From JBOFFC01 sp051648405 (GTDB lineage: Bacteria > Planctomycetota > Planctomycetia > Pirellulales > Lacipirellulaceae), in NCBI GenBank assembly GCA_051648405.1, contig JBOFFC010000068.1, forward strand, positions 1 through 50,539: a stretch of 50,539 nt of DNA, in the 5' to 3' direction. Below are positions 1 through 7,949 of the stretch, piece by piece (the first letter of the stretch is position 1; each line of letters opens with the position of its first letter). The translations under genes were made by a program, and so were the position numbers. The notes under the pieces were generated by a model. The model worked only from the letters and a program-made list of their open reading frames with translations, did not search any database and was not told the origin of the DNA.

Positions 1-827
1 TCCACCGGCTGGCCCACCACCGGCGCCTCCGCCGGGGCCACGGGGAACTTCAGCGTGAACGCGGTCCCCTTGCCGACGGTGCTCTCGACCCGCACGCGGC
101 CGCCGTGGTGCTCGACGATCTCCTTGCACGCCGACAGGCCGAGGCCCGTCCCCCCTTTGCCGGTCGAGTCGGGGCCGCTCTTGGTCGTGTAGTAGCGGTC
201 GAAAATCTTCGGCAGCTCACTCGCAGGGATGCCGCTCCCCGTGTCGCGGACGGTGAGGTCGATCGTGCCGGCGGCCGGGTCCTCGGCGACGCGCACCAGG
301 ACCTGGCCTCCTTGCGGCATCGCCTGCCGCGCGTTCGTGAGCAGGTTCAGCAGCACCTGCTGGACCTGGTTGCCGACGACGAGCGCCGGGCGACGCGTTT
401 CGTAGCGTGTTTCGATGGCGACTCGGTACTTCTGCAGCTCGCGTTCGAGCAGCACGAGCGACTCGTCGCACAGCGCGGCGAGGTCGGTCGGCGACTTCTC
501 GGTTGCGCGGTTCCGCGCGAGGCCGAGGACCGCGTTCGTGATCCGCTCGGCGCGCTGCCCGGCGGCGAGGATCTTCTCGAGCGCCTTGGTGCGCGTCGGC
601 TCGTCGGTGTGACGAATCCCCATCTTTGCGTAGTTGAGGATCGTCGTCAGGACGTTGTTGAACTCGTGCGTGGTGGTGCTCACCAGCTCCCCCAGGGCCG
701 TCGTCTGCTGCGCGGCGAGCAGGTCGCGCTCGAGCTCGGAGACACGCTGCCGCAGGGAGGCGACCGTCGGCGCGGCGCGATCGATGCCGGGGCTCGTCGT
801 GGTGCGTTGTGCGCGGGGCGTCGGCAT
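1..827 (-). CDS. Sensor histidine kinase, C-terminal ATPase part runs off the window (partial)
   Basis: The gene is read leftward from ATG at 827 and leaves the window without a stop, so about 275 residues are visible. After a short leader and a predicted coiled segment (about residues 25-45) comes an H-box with the phospho-acceptor His near residue 54 in THEFNNVLTTILNY. The GHKL ATPase follows: N-box NLLTNARQAM near residue 160, G1 DTGSGIP, F-box FDRYYTTKSG and G2 GTGLGLS near residue 225. There is no membrane segment or sensor domain before the H-box, so this is a short soluble kinase, probably sensing through a partner protein. HEFNN H-boxes are typical of NtrB-like kinases. No response regulator is visible because the downstream side lies outside the window. 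Function is sure; the signal is unknown. Confidence 0.9.
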   Translation of the reverse strand, partial: MPTPRAQRTTTSPGIDRAAPTVASLRQRVSELERDLLAAQQTTALGELVSTTTHEFNNVLTTILNYAKMGIRHTDEPTRTKALEKILAAGQRAERITNAVLGLARNRATEKSPTDLAALCDESLVLLERELQKYRVAIETRYETRRPALVVGNQVQQVLLNLLTNARQAMPQGGQVLVRVAEDPAAGTIDLTVRDTGSGIPASELPKIFDRYYTTKSGPDSTGKGGTGLGLSACKEIVEHHGGRVRVESTVGKGTAFTLKFPVAPAEAPVVGQPV

Positions 828-1047
828 GCTGGCTTCCCGGCGTGAGGTTCGCTGAGCCGCGAGTGCGCCGTGCTGGCGCCGCTGGCGTTCTGGCGGACGA
901 GACGGAGCGCGGGCGCGCTCTTCCCTTGGCGTATCGTCGATTCGGCTTCCCTGGCTGAAGCAGCGCGGCGTAGAATCGCCCTCTCGCTTGAGCGTTTGGG
1001 ATGGACCCCGGCGCGAGCGAGCAACGGCTTCTAGCACCGAGGCAAGG

Positions 1048-1386
1048 ATGCCCCGTATTCTTTCGTTCGAGGCGGCACGCGCCGCCCGAGACGCCGCGCG
1101 CGAGCGCGCGGCGACGCACTTCTCTAGCTGCGACCACGAACTGCTCGACGAGGCGATCGGCCTGGCCGAGCGCCTCGGCTGTGAAATCCGCGAGGAGTTC
1201 CTCGGGGGGTCCGGCGGGGGCTTCGGGCTGCTGCGCGGCCGGAAGGTCGTGCTGCTCGACCTGAACCAGAGCGTCCGTGAGCAGCTCGACTACGTCGCCG
1301 ACGCGCTGCGCGGCGAGCGACGCCTAGTCGATGCCGACATGTCGGCCCCGCTCGCCGAGTTCTTGGCGCCGCGCCGCGTGGCGTGA
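1048..1386 (+). CDS. Conserved hypothetical protein, 112 aa
   Basis: A small alanine/arginine/glutamate-rich protein. The start chosen is ATG 1048, followed by PRILSFEAARAARDAARERA; the frame stays open upstream to 988, but those codons look like leader. The N-terminal half is a likely amphipathic helix. A Gly-rich turn (EEFLGGSGGGFGLLRGR) leads into a hydrophobic strand (KVVLLDLN) and a helical C-terminus. I see no catalytic motif, signal peptide or membrane segment and do not recognise the family. The intergenic gap before it (828-1047) has a TAGAAT box at 971-976 that could serve as a -10. The gene points away from the kinase at 1-827 and toward the DUF4160 gene. Confidence 0.6.
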   Translation: MPRILSFEAARAARDAARERAATHFSSCDHELLDEAIGLAERLGCEIREEFLGGSGGGFGLLRGRKVVLLDLNQSVREQLDYVADALRGERRLVDADMSAPLAEFLAPRRVA

Positions 1387-1405
1387 ACGGCGCCGAGCTC
1401 GCTGC

Positions 1406-1411
1406 TATACT
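1406..1411 (+). promoter_or_regulatory. Candidate -10 box (TATACT) for the DUF4160/DUF2442 pair
   Basis: TATACT lies 29 nt before the ATG at 1441 in very GC-rich surroundings. The -35 position (1383-1388, GTGAAC) matches the consensus only weakly. Inference from sequence alone. Confidence 0.4.
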
Positions 1412-1440
1412 CGGGTAATGCACCTGCCGCTTCCCCGCCG

Positions 1441-1680
1441 ATGAGTCCGACCGTCTTTCGCGAGGAGGGCTTTCGTTTCTTCTTCTTTTCACGAGAAGAG
1501 GAGCGGATGCACGTCCACGTGCAGTCACAGGGGGCAGAGGCCAAGTTCTGGATCGAACCCGAGGTGGCTCTGGCCGTGAACCACGGGTTCAGGGCCGACG
1601 AACTTCGGCAGGTCCGTCAGATCGTCGAGGAGAACCGTGAGCGAATCGAATCAGCCTGGCGCCTGCACTTCGGCGGTTGA
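1441..1680 (+). CDS. DUF4160 domain-containing protein
   Basis: A 79-residue protein matching the DUF4160 pattern: an N-terminal EEGFRFFFFSREEERMHVHV segment with the conserved aromatic run and the HVHV motif, then KFWIEPEVALAVNHGF and a C-terminal helix. It overlaps the next gene by 44 bp, so the two are probably translationally coupled. DUF4160 and DUF2442 proteins are repeatedly encoded as adjacent pairs in bacteria and have been suspected to be a toxin-antitoxin-like or accessory module, but no activity is established that I know of. The start is ATG 1441; an ATG at 1418 opens only a few codons. There is no strong ribosome-binding site. Confidence 0.8.
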   Translation: MSPTVFREEGFRFFFFSREEERMHVHVQSQGAEAKFWIEPEVALAVNHGFRADELRQVRQIVEENRERIESAWRLHFGG

Positions 1681-1900
1681 GGTCACGAACGTCTCGACCG
1701 TGGGGATGTGGCTGTTTTCCTCCGGCGGCGAGAGGTTCTTGCCGTTCGAGTCCTTCCCGTGGTTTCGGACCGCGACGATCGCCGAAGTGACGACGGTCGA
1801 GGAGCCGCGTCCAGGGCACTTTCACTGGCCACTGCTGGACGTCGATCTCACCAGCGAAATGATCGACGACCCCAGTCGGTATCCCCTGGTTGCGCGCTGA
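1637..1900 (+). CDS. DUF2442 domain-containing protein
   Basis: An 87-residue protein starting with GTG at 1637, preceded by GAGGAG at a good distance inside the upstream gene. The body (VGMWLFSSGGERFLPFESFPWF, then a TTVEEPRPGHFHWPLLDVDL stretch and an IDDPSRYPLVAR tail) fits the DUF2442 fold, normally a small beta-sheet protein. It overlaps the DUF4160 gene by 44 bp in another frame and ends 8 bp before the convergent nadD stop. The pair looks like a single two-gene module. Biochemical role unknown. Confidence 0.75.
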   Translation: MSESNQPGACTSAVEVTNVSTVGMWLFSSGGERFLPFESFPWFRTATIAEVTTVEEPRPGHFHWPLLDVDLTSEMIDDPSRYPLVAR

Positions 1901-1908
1901 CAGAGTCT

Positions 1909-2523
1909 CTAGCCGCGAACGCGAGCGCCGTAGACGCGTTGAGCCAGTTCAACGACCGGCGGCGGTAGCATCCCTTCGACCGCCTCGCCGGCTGCGAGGC
2001 GGCGGCGGACTTCGCTGCTACTGAGTTCGGTCGCGGGCATCTCAACGAGGTGCTCCCGAAACGCCGCCAGGCGCGCCGCATCGACGAGCCCGCCGAGCTT
2101 CGCGAAGTCGGGCGGCGGTTCGCCGGGGCGGTGCGCCACCAGCGGCGTCGCCAGGGCGAGCACCGCGCGGGGCTCGCGCCAGTCGGGGAGGTCGTGCAGG
2201 GTGTCGGCGCCCATCACGAAGAACAGCTCGGCGTCGGGGCGTTCGTGCTGGACAGCCCGCAGGGTGTCGATCGTGTAGCTCACGCCGCCGCGGTCGATCT
2301 CGAGCGTCAGGACCTTCAGGCCCGCCAACCCGTCCACGGCCAGACGGAGCATCGCCACCCGGTCGGCGTCCGAAGCGACCGGGCCGCCGGGCTTGTGCGG
2401 CTGCACGGCCGCGGGGACCAGCCACACCTCGTGGAGCCGCGACTGGTCGCGGCAGCAGGCGGCCAATCGCAGATGGCCGTTGTGTACCGGGTCGAAACTT
2501 CCGCCAAACAGACCGATTCGCAT
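1909..2523 (-). CDS. nadD: Nicotinate-nucleotide adenylyltransferase
   Basis: NadD transfers AMP from ATP to nicotinate mononucleotide to form deamido-NAD, the step before NAD synthetase. The 204-residue protein starts MRIGLFGGSFDPVHNGHL, with the GGSFDPxHxGH nucleotidyltransferase signature at residues 7-17. The C-terminal ELSSSEVRRRL (SSSxxR type) supplies the second ATP-binding motif. Length is usual for the family. The start at 2523 is fixed by the conserved N-terminus. The gene is monocistronic here, convergent with the DUF2442 gene, with a MITE-like repeat beginning about 40 bp upstream of its start. Confidence 0.95.
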   Translation of the reverse strand: MRIGLFGGSFDPVHNGHLRLAACCRDQSRLHEVWLVPAAVQPHKPGGPVASDADRVAMLRLAVDGLAGLKVLTLEIDRGGVSYTIDTLRAVQHERPDAELFFVMGADTLHDLPDWREPRAVLALATPLVAHRPGEPPPDFAKLGGLVDAARLAAFREHLVEMPATELSSSEVRRRLAAGEAVEGMLPPPVVELAQRVYGARVRG

Positions 2524-2566
2524 GTCGAAGGAGGCCCAATGAGGGAAGTCCAGCGAGGAACGTTTT

Positions 2567-2722
2567 TAGCAGCCTGTTGAAAAACGCCGTCGTGGCGTTT
2601 CTCAACCTCGCCAAGCTCACGGCCGAGCCGCTCGCGGCTCGCGAAACCGCGGCGAAAGCGCCACGGTTTCGACGTCGCCTCCCTGCGACGACGCAGCCTG
2701 TCGAAAAATCAACAGGCTGCTA
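2567..2722. repeat. MITE-like element with 14-bp terminal inverted repeats
   Basis: TAGCAGCCTGTTGA at 2567-2580 is repeated exactly inverted at 2709-2722 (TCAACAGGCTGCTA). The right end also holds a third, direct copy of the core, GCAGCCTGT at 2693-2701, which can pair with ACAGGCTGC at 2712-2720 to form a 9-bp hairpin around an A-rich loop, possibly acting as a terminator. The element fills most of the 318-bp nadD-priA gap and codes for nothing convincing. No obvious target-site duplication could be made out. Confidence 0.75.
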
Positions 2723-2841
2723 GTCGAGCCCGGTCGGGATAGAGGGTTGCACGGCCGCCCGTTGGCGTCGATCGGGTATCGTAGCCCAGTCGGTCGCTGT
2801 GCGCCATCGCCGCGTGGCCGAATCCTGAGCGCCGCCCCCCT

Positions 2842-5208
2842 ATGTCCCGCCAGCAATCCCTGTTCGACACGGCCCCCGCCGAGTGGGAGCTCGCCGCGGC
2901 CGCGCGCGCGCTGCTGGCGACGGTCGTGTTCCCAAAGGGCCCGCCGGGAGAGTTCGACTACACGGTCCCCGACGCGATGGCCGACGAGCGCCACCGCGAC
3001 GCGCTCGCCGAACCGGGCCGCCGGGTGCGGGCGCCCTTGGGGCGCGGGGGGCGACTCGAGACGGGCTACTGCGTCGCCGTCGGGCAGAAGGACGTCCCCG
3101 CCGGGCGCTCGCTCAAGGAGCTCGCCGCGGTGACCGACTCCGCGAGCCTCGTGAGCCCTTCGCTGCTGCGCCTAGCGCGGTGGATGGCGGCCCGCTACCT
3201 GACGCCGCTCGGGCAGGTGCTCGAAGCGATCGTGCCGCAGGGGGTTCGCGGTGGCGCCGGGACGCGCGAGGTCACGATGCTGAGGGCGCCGACGCGTGTC
3301 GCGGCGCGGTGGGGGACGCTCGAACTCCCCCCGAAGCAGCGGGCGGCGCTCTCGGCGCTGGTGAACGCCCCGGGGCCGCTGTCGGTGCGGCAGGTGATCG
3401 AGCGCGCCGGCTGCACGACGGCGCCGGTCGCGGCGCTGCGCAAAGCGGGGCTCGTCGAGTCGTGGGTCGAGCGCCGCGAGCATGACCCGGCCGAAGAGGC
3501 GCCCCCGCTGGGGCCCTCGACCCCGCGGGCCGAGGCGAAGCGGCTCAACGAGGACCAGAGCGCCACGCTCGGGGCGATCCTCGAAGCGGTCAACGCCCCG
3601 CGCCACGAGACGATCCTTGTCCACGGCGTCACCGGCAGCGGCAAGACCGAGGTCTACTTGCAGGCGATCGAGCGCGTCGTGTCGTTCGGCCGGCAGGCGA
3701 TCGTCCTGGTCCCCGAGATCAGCCTCACGCCGCAGACGGTCGGGAGGTTCCGCGAGCGCTTCGACCGCGTCGCCGTCCAGCACAGCCACCAAACGCCCGG
3801 TGAGCGTCACCGCCAGTGGCGGCAGATCGCGGCCGGCGGCGCGCAGGTGGTCGTCGGGGCCCGCAGCGCGGTGTTCGCCCCGACGCCCCACCTGGGGTTG
3901 GTGGTGATCGACGAGGAGCACGAGTCGTCGTTCAAGCAAGAGACCGCGCCGCGGTACCACGCGCGCGACGTGGCGATCGAGCGCACGCGGGCCGAGGGGG
4001 TGCCGCTGGTCCTTGCGAGCGCGACCCCCGCGCTCGAGTCGTGGGTCCGCGCGCAACCCGCGGCGGCCCTGGCGGCGAAGGGGCTCGCCGAGCCCCCCCC
4101 CGGCGAGCGCTTCCGCCTGGCCGAGATGCCCCGCCGCATCGAGAATCGACCGATGCCGGGGGTGCGGGTCGTCGACCTGCGGACCGAGTCGATACCCGGC
4201 TTCCGCGGCGCGATCAGCCGACAGCTCAACCAAGCGATGGACGAGGCCCTGCGCGACGGTGGGCAGGTGATCCTGCTCCTCAACCGCCGCGGGCACTCGC
4301 CGCACTTGCAGTGCCCGCGCTGCGGCGAGGTGGTGAAGTGCCGCGACTGCGACGTGTCGCTGACGTTTCACCGCACCGAAGAGGTGGCCGTCTGCCACTG
4401 GTGCGACTTCCGCTCGGCCCCGCCGACCGCCTGCCCGAACCCCAAGTGCGGCAGCCCCGCGGTTCGGTACGGCGGGATGGGGACGCAGAAGCTGGAGGCC
4501 GAGGTCCGGGCGCGCTTCCCCAACGTCGCCGTCGTGCGCATGGACGCCGACACCATGCGCGGCCCCGGCAGCCACGAGCGGGCACTCGACGCGTTTCGGC
4601 GCGGCGAGACGCGCGTGCTGCTGGGGACGCAGATGATCGCTAAGGGGCTCGACTTCCCCGACGTGACGCTCGTCGGTGTGGTCAGCGCCGACGCGGCACT
4701 TCACCTCCCCGACTTCCGCGCCGCTGAGCGGACCTTCCAACTCGTCACGCAGGTCGCGGGGCGCACCGGCCGGGGAGAGCGGGGGGGGCGTGTCGTCGTG
4801 CAGGCGCTGGACCCCGACCACCCGGCGATCCGCGCCGCCGCGAACCACGACTACGCGGCCTTCGCGCGGCAAGAGCTCGCCCAGCGCGCCGTGATGGGGC
4901 GCCCTCCCTACGGCAGCGCCGTGCGCTTGATCGCGCGGGGCAAGAACCCGAAGCTCGTCGAGGCGTTCCTGGCGGCGCTCGCCGACGACCTGCGTAGCCG
5001 AGCGGCCGCCGCGGGCGTGGCGGTGCGGCTGCTCGGCCCGGCCGAGGCGCCGATCGCACGGATCCGCGAGGAGCACCGCCAGCACGTGCAGCTCTACGCC
5101 CCCGACGCCGCGGGGCTGCACGCCGTCGTCGATGCGGCGTGGAGCGCCGCCAAGCCCCCCGAAGGAGTCCGGGCGATCGTCGATATCGACCCGATCGATA
5201 TGCTTTGA
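2842..5208 (+). CDS. priA: Primosomal replication helicase PriA (N')
   Basis: PriA recognises stalled or repaired replication forks and reloads the replisome. The 788-residue protein (E. coli PriA is 732) has an N-terminal fork-binding domain, a Walker A GVTGSGKTEVY near residue 262-272, the DEEH box near 357-360, and a zinc-binding insertion with four CxxC-type pairs between about residues 491 and 535 (CPRCGEVVKCRDC, CHWCDF, CPNPKC). Helicase motifs V/VI follow (LGTQMIAKGLDF, QVAGRTGRGE). ATG 2842 is chosen because it precedes the family N-terminus; no clear ribosome-binding site is seen. It has about 25 extra N-terminal residues. It forms a loose genome-maintenance group with rnhA and recG downstream. 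Confidence 0.95.
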   Translation: MSRQQSLFDTAPAEWELAAAARALLATVVFPKGPPGEFDYTVPDAMADERHRDALAEPGRRVRAPLGRGGRLETGYCVAVGQKDVPAGRSLKELAAVTDSASLVSPSLLRLARWMAARYLTPLGQVLEAIVPQGVRGGAGTREVTMLRAPTRVAARWGTLELPPKQRAALSALVNAPGPLSVRQVIERAGCTTAPVAALRKAGLVESWVERREHDPAEEAPPLGPSTPRAEAKRLNEDQSATLGAILEAVNAPRHETILVHGVTGSGKTEVYLQAIERVVSFGRQAIVLVPEISLTPQTVGRFRERFDRVAVQHSHQTPGERHRQWRQIAAGGAQVVVGARSAVFAPTPHLGLVVIDEEHESSFKQETAPRYHARDVAIERTRAEGVPLVLASATPALESWVRAQPAAALAAKGLAEPPPGERFRLAEMPRRIENRPMPGVRVVDLRTESIPGFRGAISRQLNQAMDEALRDGGQVILLLNRRGHSPHLQCPRCGEVVKCRDCDVSLTFHRTEEVAVCHWCDFRSAPPTACPNPKCGSPAVRYGGMGTQKLEAEVRARFPNVAVVRMDADTMRGPGSHERALDAFRRGETRVLLGTQMIAKGLDFPDVTLVGVVSADAALHLPDFRAAERTFQLVTQVAGRTGRGERGGRVVVQALDPDHPAIRAAANHDYAAFARQELAQRAVMGRPPYGSAVRLIARGKNPKLVEAFLAALADDLRSRAAAAGVAVRLLGPAEAPIARIREEHRQHVQLYAPDAAGLHAVVDAAWSAAKPPEGVRAIVDIDPIDML

Positions 5209-5211
5209 AGT

Positions 5212-5234
5212 GAGGCGAGAGGCGAGAGGCGAGG
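5212..5234. repeat. Short tandem repeat, three 7-bp GAGGCGA units
   Basis: Three consecutive GAGGCGA units sit immediately after the priA stop. It is a simple-sequence patch without visible function in the 180-bp gap before the next gene. Confidence 0.6.
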
Positions 5235-5388
5235 TCGCTACGCCGCGGAGCGTCGGGGTTCGCGAGTCGCGTCGTGCCGACGCGGCGCCCGGGGGGTGGA
5301 TCCTGCGCTGTTTCGCTTGGGATTTCCCGTTAGTCTGTAGACAGTCACCCAACGTCCCGTCGGTTCCCCTCGGTCCGCCCGTCTCCTT

Positions 5389-7221
5389 ATGTCGTACCGC
5401 GGCTTCAAGCGCGTGCTCGGCGAGACGAGCCTCGAGCGGAAGTGCCGCTGGTGGTTCGGGATCACGCTGGGGGTGCTGCTGTTCCTCAGCTTCTACTTCT
5501 CGGGGCAGCGGCTGCGGGACATCGTTTACGACAGCGACCGCAGCAAGCTGGGGCCGGAGCTCGTGCGGGCCGCGTGGCTCGAGGCGCACTTCCAACTCGA
5601 CATGCGGTTCGAGGCCGACGAGCTGCGCCGCCAGCGCGAGTCGGGTTCCACGAGCGGCGACGCGTCGGGCGACCCGGAGATCGACGACGACGCGGTCACG
5701 CTCTACGAGGCCCTCGTCGCGAGCAGCAAGCAGCTCGGCCGCGAGTTCGAGTGGTACGCGATCCTCCCGCAAGACCCGGCGCTCAACCCGCAGGGAAAGA
5801 ACCCCCCTGACGTCGGCTACGAGCAGGCGCTCGTTAGCAAGTTCCCCTCCCGCCGGACCCCAGACGCCGGCGTCGGCGAGGAGGGGTCTCCCACCGAGCT
5901 CCGCCCGAAGCTCTTCGACGAGCAAGTCGTCAAGCGCGACGGCAAGCAGCTCTACCGCTACTACCAACCGCTCTACGCGCAGCGGTTTTGCGTCGATTGC
6001 CACCGCGACCTCGGGACGATCCGCCGGCCGCTGCTCGCGGAGGGGGACCTGATGTCGGTCCTGCGCGTCGAGGTCGATCGCGACGACACGCTGAACGAGA
6101 TCGCCAAGTGGGAGGCGCTGATGTACGGCGTCGCCGTAGCGATCTTCGTGCTGTCGATGTTCCTACTGTGGTTCATCGTCCGCTACGTGATCGTGAAGCC
6201 GGTGCAGCACCTGCGCGACGTGTCGAACGCGGTCCGTGACGGCGACATCGAGCAGCGGGCCGACATCCGCACGGGGGACGAGTTCGAGGAGCTCGGCGCG
6301 GCGTTCAACCGGATGCTGCGCCGCCTGCTGCGGCAGCAGGACGCGCTGCAGGAGATGAACGGCGAACTCGACGGGAAGATCGATCAGCTCGCCCAGGCGA
6401 ACCTGCGGCTGTTCGAGATGAACCGCCTGAAGAGCGACTTCCTGGCGACGATGAGCCACGAGCTCCGCACGCCGCTCAACAGCATCCTCGGCTTCAGCGA
6501 CGTGCTGAGCACGATCGACGCGCTCGACGACAAGCAGAAGCGCTACGTCGGCAACATCCAGCGCTCGGGCAAGATGCTGCTGGAGATGATCAACGACATC
6601 CTCGATCTGGCGAAGATGGAGTCGGGGCGGATGGGGGTCTCGCCGAGCGAGTTTCCGGTCGAGGCGGTGGTCGTCGCGCAGTGCGACATGGCACGGCCCC
6701 TCTCCGAGCGCAAGAACATCGACCTCGAGTCGCACTGCCCGTCGGGCTTGCCATCTTTGCGTCAGGATCAGGCGAAGCTGCAGCAGGTCCTCAACAACCT
6801 GCTCTCCAACGCGATCAAGTTCACCCCCGAGGGAGGGAGCATCCAGGTCCGCGCCGCGCGCGAGGAAGACCCCAGTGGCGCGACGCTGCGGCTGGAGGTC
6901 GAGGACAATGGGATCGGCATCAGCGACGCCGACCAGCAGGTGATCTTCGAGAAGTTCCGCCAAGGCGCCTCGGCCGCGCCGCGCGGGGACGCGATGACGC
7001 GCGAGCAGGGGGGGACCGGCCTAGGGCTGTCGATCGTCCGCGAGCTCTGCCGGTTGCTCGGCGGCGATGTCTCGCTGCGCAGCGTCAGCGGCAAGGGGAG
7101 CACCTTCACGGTGCGCCTGCCGTGGGAGCTATCGGTCTCGACCGACCTCGACGCCGAGCTCGAGCGCGGCGTGGCGGACCTAACGAGGCCGCAGCGCGAG
7201 GCGCTCTCGGCGGGGAGCTGA
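5389..7221 (+). CDS. Membrane sensor histidine kinase with a CxxCH (haem-type) DUF3365-like sensor domain
   Basis: A 610-residue hybrid of sensor and kinase. There is a first membrane segment at about residues 21-42, then an extracytoplasmic domain of about 190 residues resembling DUF3365/Tll0287-like sensors, with C200-V-D-C203-H204 near its end, a c-type haem-binding motif. A second membrane segment (about 244-265) leads to a HAMP linker (VRDGDIEQRADIRTGDEFEE), a coiled coil, the H-box SHELRTPLNS (His near 357), the N-box NNLLSNAIKF, G1 DNGIGI and G2 GTGLGLSIV. In this family the haem is thought to sense redox state or a diatomic gas; that is inference here. No response regulator is adjacent, so the partner is encoded elsewhere. 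The gap upstream (5209-5388) shows no clear promoter. Confidence 0.88.
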   Translation: MSYRGFKRVLGETSLERKCRWWFGITLGVLLFLSFYFSGQRLRDIVYDSDRSKLGPELVRAAWLEAHFQLDMRFEADELRRQRESGSTSGDASGDPEIDDDAVTLYEALVASSKQLGREFEWYAILPQDPALNPQGKNPPDVGYEQALVSKFPSRRTPDAGVGEEGSPTELRPKLFDEQVVKRDGKQLYRYYQPLYAQRFCVDCHRDLGTIRRPLLAEGDLMSVLRVEVDRDDTLNEIAKWEALMYGVAVAIFVLSMFLLWFIVRYVIVKPVQHLRDVSNAVRDGDIEQRADIRTGDEFEELGAAFNRMLRRLLRQQDALQEMNGELDGKIDQLAQANLRLFEMNRLKSDFLATMSHELRTPLNSILGFSDVLSTIDALDDKQKRYVGNIQRSGKMLLEMINDILDLAKMESGRMGVSPSEFPVEAVVVAQCDMARPLSERKNIDLESHCPSGLPSLRQDQAKLQQVLNNLLSNAIKFTPEGGSIQVRAAREEDPSGATLRLEVEDNGIGISDADQQVIFEKFRQGASAAPRGDAMTREQGGTGLGLSIVRELCRLLGGDVSLRSVSGKGSTFTVRLPWELSVSTDLDAELERGVADLTRPQREALSAGS

Positions 7222-7320
7222 CGCGCTCTAAGCCGCGACCCCCCGGGGGACTGCCCCGCGTAGCGCGGAGCGCGTACCCTTCCGCATTCCCCCTTTCTCC
7301 CCTCCGCCGTCCCGCTTCGA

Positions 7321-7767
7321 ATGTCTGTCCACCTCTACACCGACGGCGGTTGCAGCGGGAACCCGGGCCCCGGCGGCTGGGCCTTTGTGCTCCGCCACCC
7401 GGAGACCGGCAAAGAGCTCGAGCGCTCCGGCGCCGAACGGGACACAACCAACAACCGCATGGAGCTCACCGCGGTCGTCGAGGGGCTGACGGCGCTGCAG
7501 CGCCCGACCGATGTCGAGCTGTTCACCGACAGCGTCTACGTCGGCAAGGGGCTCAGCGAGTGGATGCCGAAGTGGAAGGCCAACGGCTGGCGCCGGCGCG
7601 AGGGGAGTAAGTGGGCCGAGGTCAAGAACGAAGACCTGTGGCGCAAGCTCGACGAGCTCGCGGCGAAGCACCGCGTCAAGTACACACGCGTCGCCGGCCA
7701 CAGCGGCCACCCTGAGAACGACCGCTGCGACGAGCTCGCCGTGGCGGCTTATCAGCAGTACCTGTGA
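7321..7767 (+). CDS. rnhA: Ribonuclease HI
   Basis: Cleaves the RNA strand of RNA-DNA hybrids. The protein has 148 residues, the usual length for RNase HI. The catalytic set is intact: Asp8 (in LYTDGGCSGNPGPGG), Glu48 (RMELTA), Asp70 (ELFTDSVYV) and Asp134 (HPENDRCDELA), with the assisting His in GHSGHPEN. The basic handle region (KWKANGWRRREGSKW) is present. ATG 7321 is fixed by the conserved N-terminus. It lies 99 bp after the haem kinase and before recG, with a repeat element in between. Confidence 0.97.
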   Translation: MSVHLYTDGGCSGNPGPGGWAFVLRHPETGKELERSGAERDTTNNRMELTAVVEGLTALQRPTDVELFTDSVYVGKGLSEWMPKWKANGWRRREGSKWAEVKNEDLWRKLDELAAKHRVKYTRVAGHSGHPENDRCDELAVAAYQQYL

Positions 7768-7781
7768 CGGACGATGGGGGG

Positions 7782-7924
7782 GGAACCACAGATGAACACG
7801 GATGAACGCAGATGAGAGTGCAGGGGGGCTCTTCCTTGGCTACTCCGTGGCTGTCAGGACGACGAGTTCACGTAGGAGTTGGCAGCGCAGATATCCGCGT
7901 TCATCGGTGTCCATCTGTGGTTCC
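7782..7924. repeat. Inverted-repeat element of the ACCACAGATGAACACGGATG type
   Basis: A 32-bp arm at 7782-7813 (starting GGAACCACAGATGAACACGG) pairs with 7893-7924 with only three mismatches; 79 bp of unrelated sequence separate them. The left arm is itself built of near-repeats of GATGAACRC. The element occupies nearly all of the rnhA-recG gap and ends just before the recG promoter box. I recall similar GATGAACACGGATGAAC blocks scattered through planctomycete genomes, but that is memory, not a search. Confidence 0.7.
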
Positions 7925-7937
7925 AGTCATTTCGTCG

Positions 7938-7943
7938 TAGAAT
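7938..7943 (+). promoter_or_regulatory. Candidate -10 box (TAGAAT) for recG, placed for a leaderless transcript
   Basis: TAGAAT is followed by six bases and then the recG ATG at 7950, so transcription would begin at or next to the start codon. An AAGG just before the ATG could alternatively act as a short ribosome-binding site. Confidence 0.4.
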
Positions 7944-7949
7944 CCAAGG

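Noticed and set aside
2724..2841. tRNA-like stretch before priA (CGCCGCGTGGCCGAATCC)
   Set aside because: It resembles a D-arm by chance; no acceptor stem, anticodon arm or TTCGAAT loop could be assembled.
3172..6003. A 943-codon open frame on the minus strand across priA and the haem kinase
   Set aside because: It lies antisense to two clear genes; its translation is Arg/Val/Leu/Asp-rich without motifs, as expected for antisense frames in GC-rich DNA.
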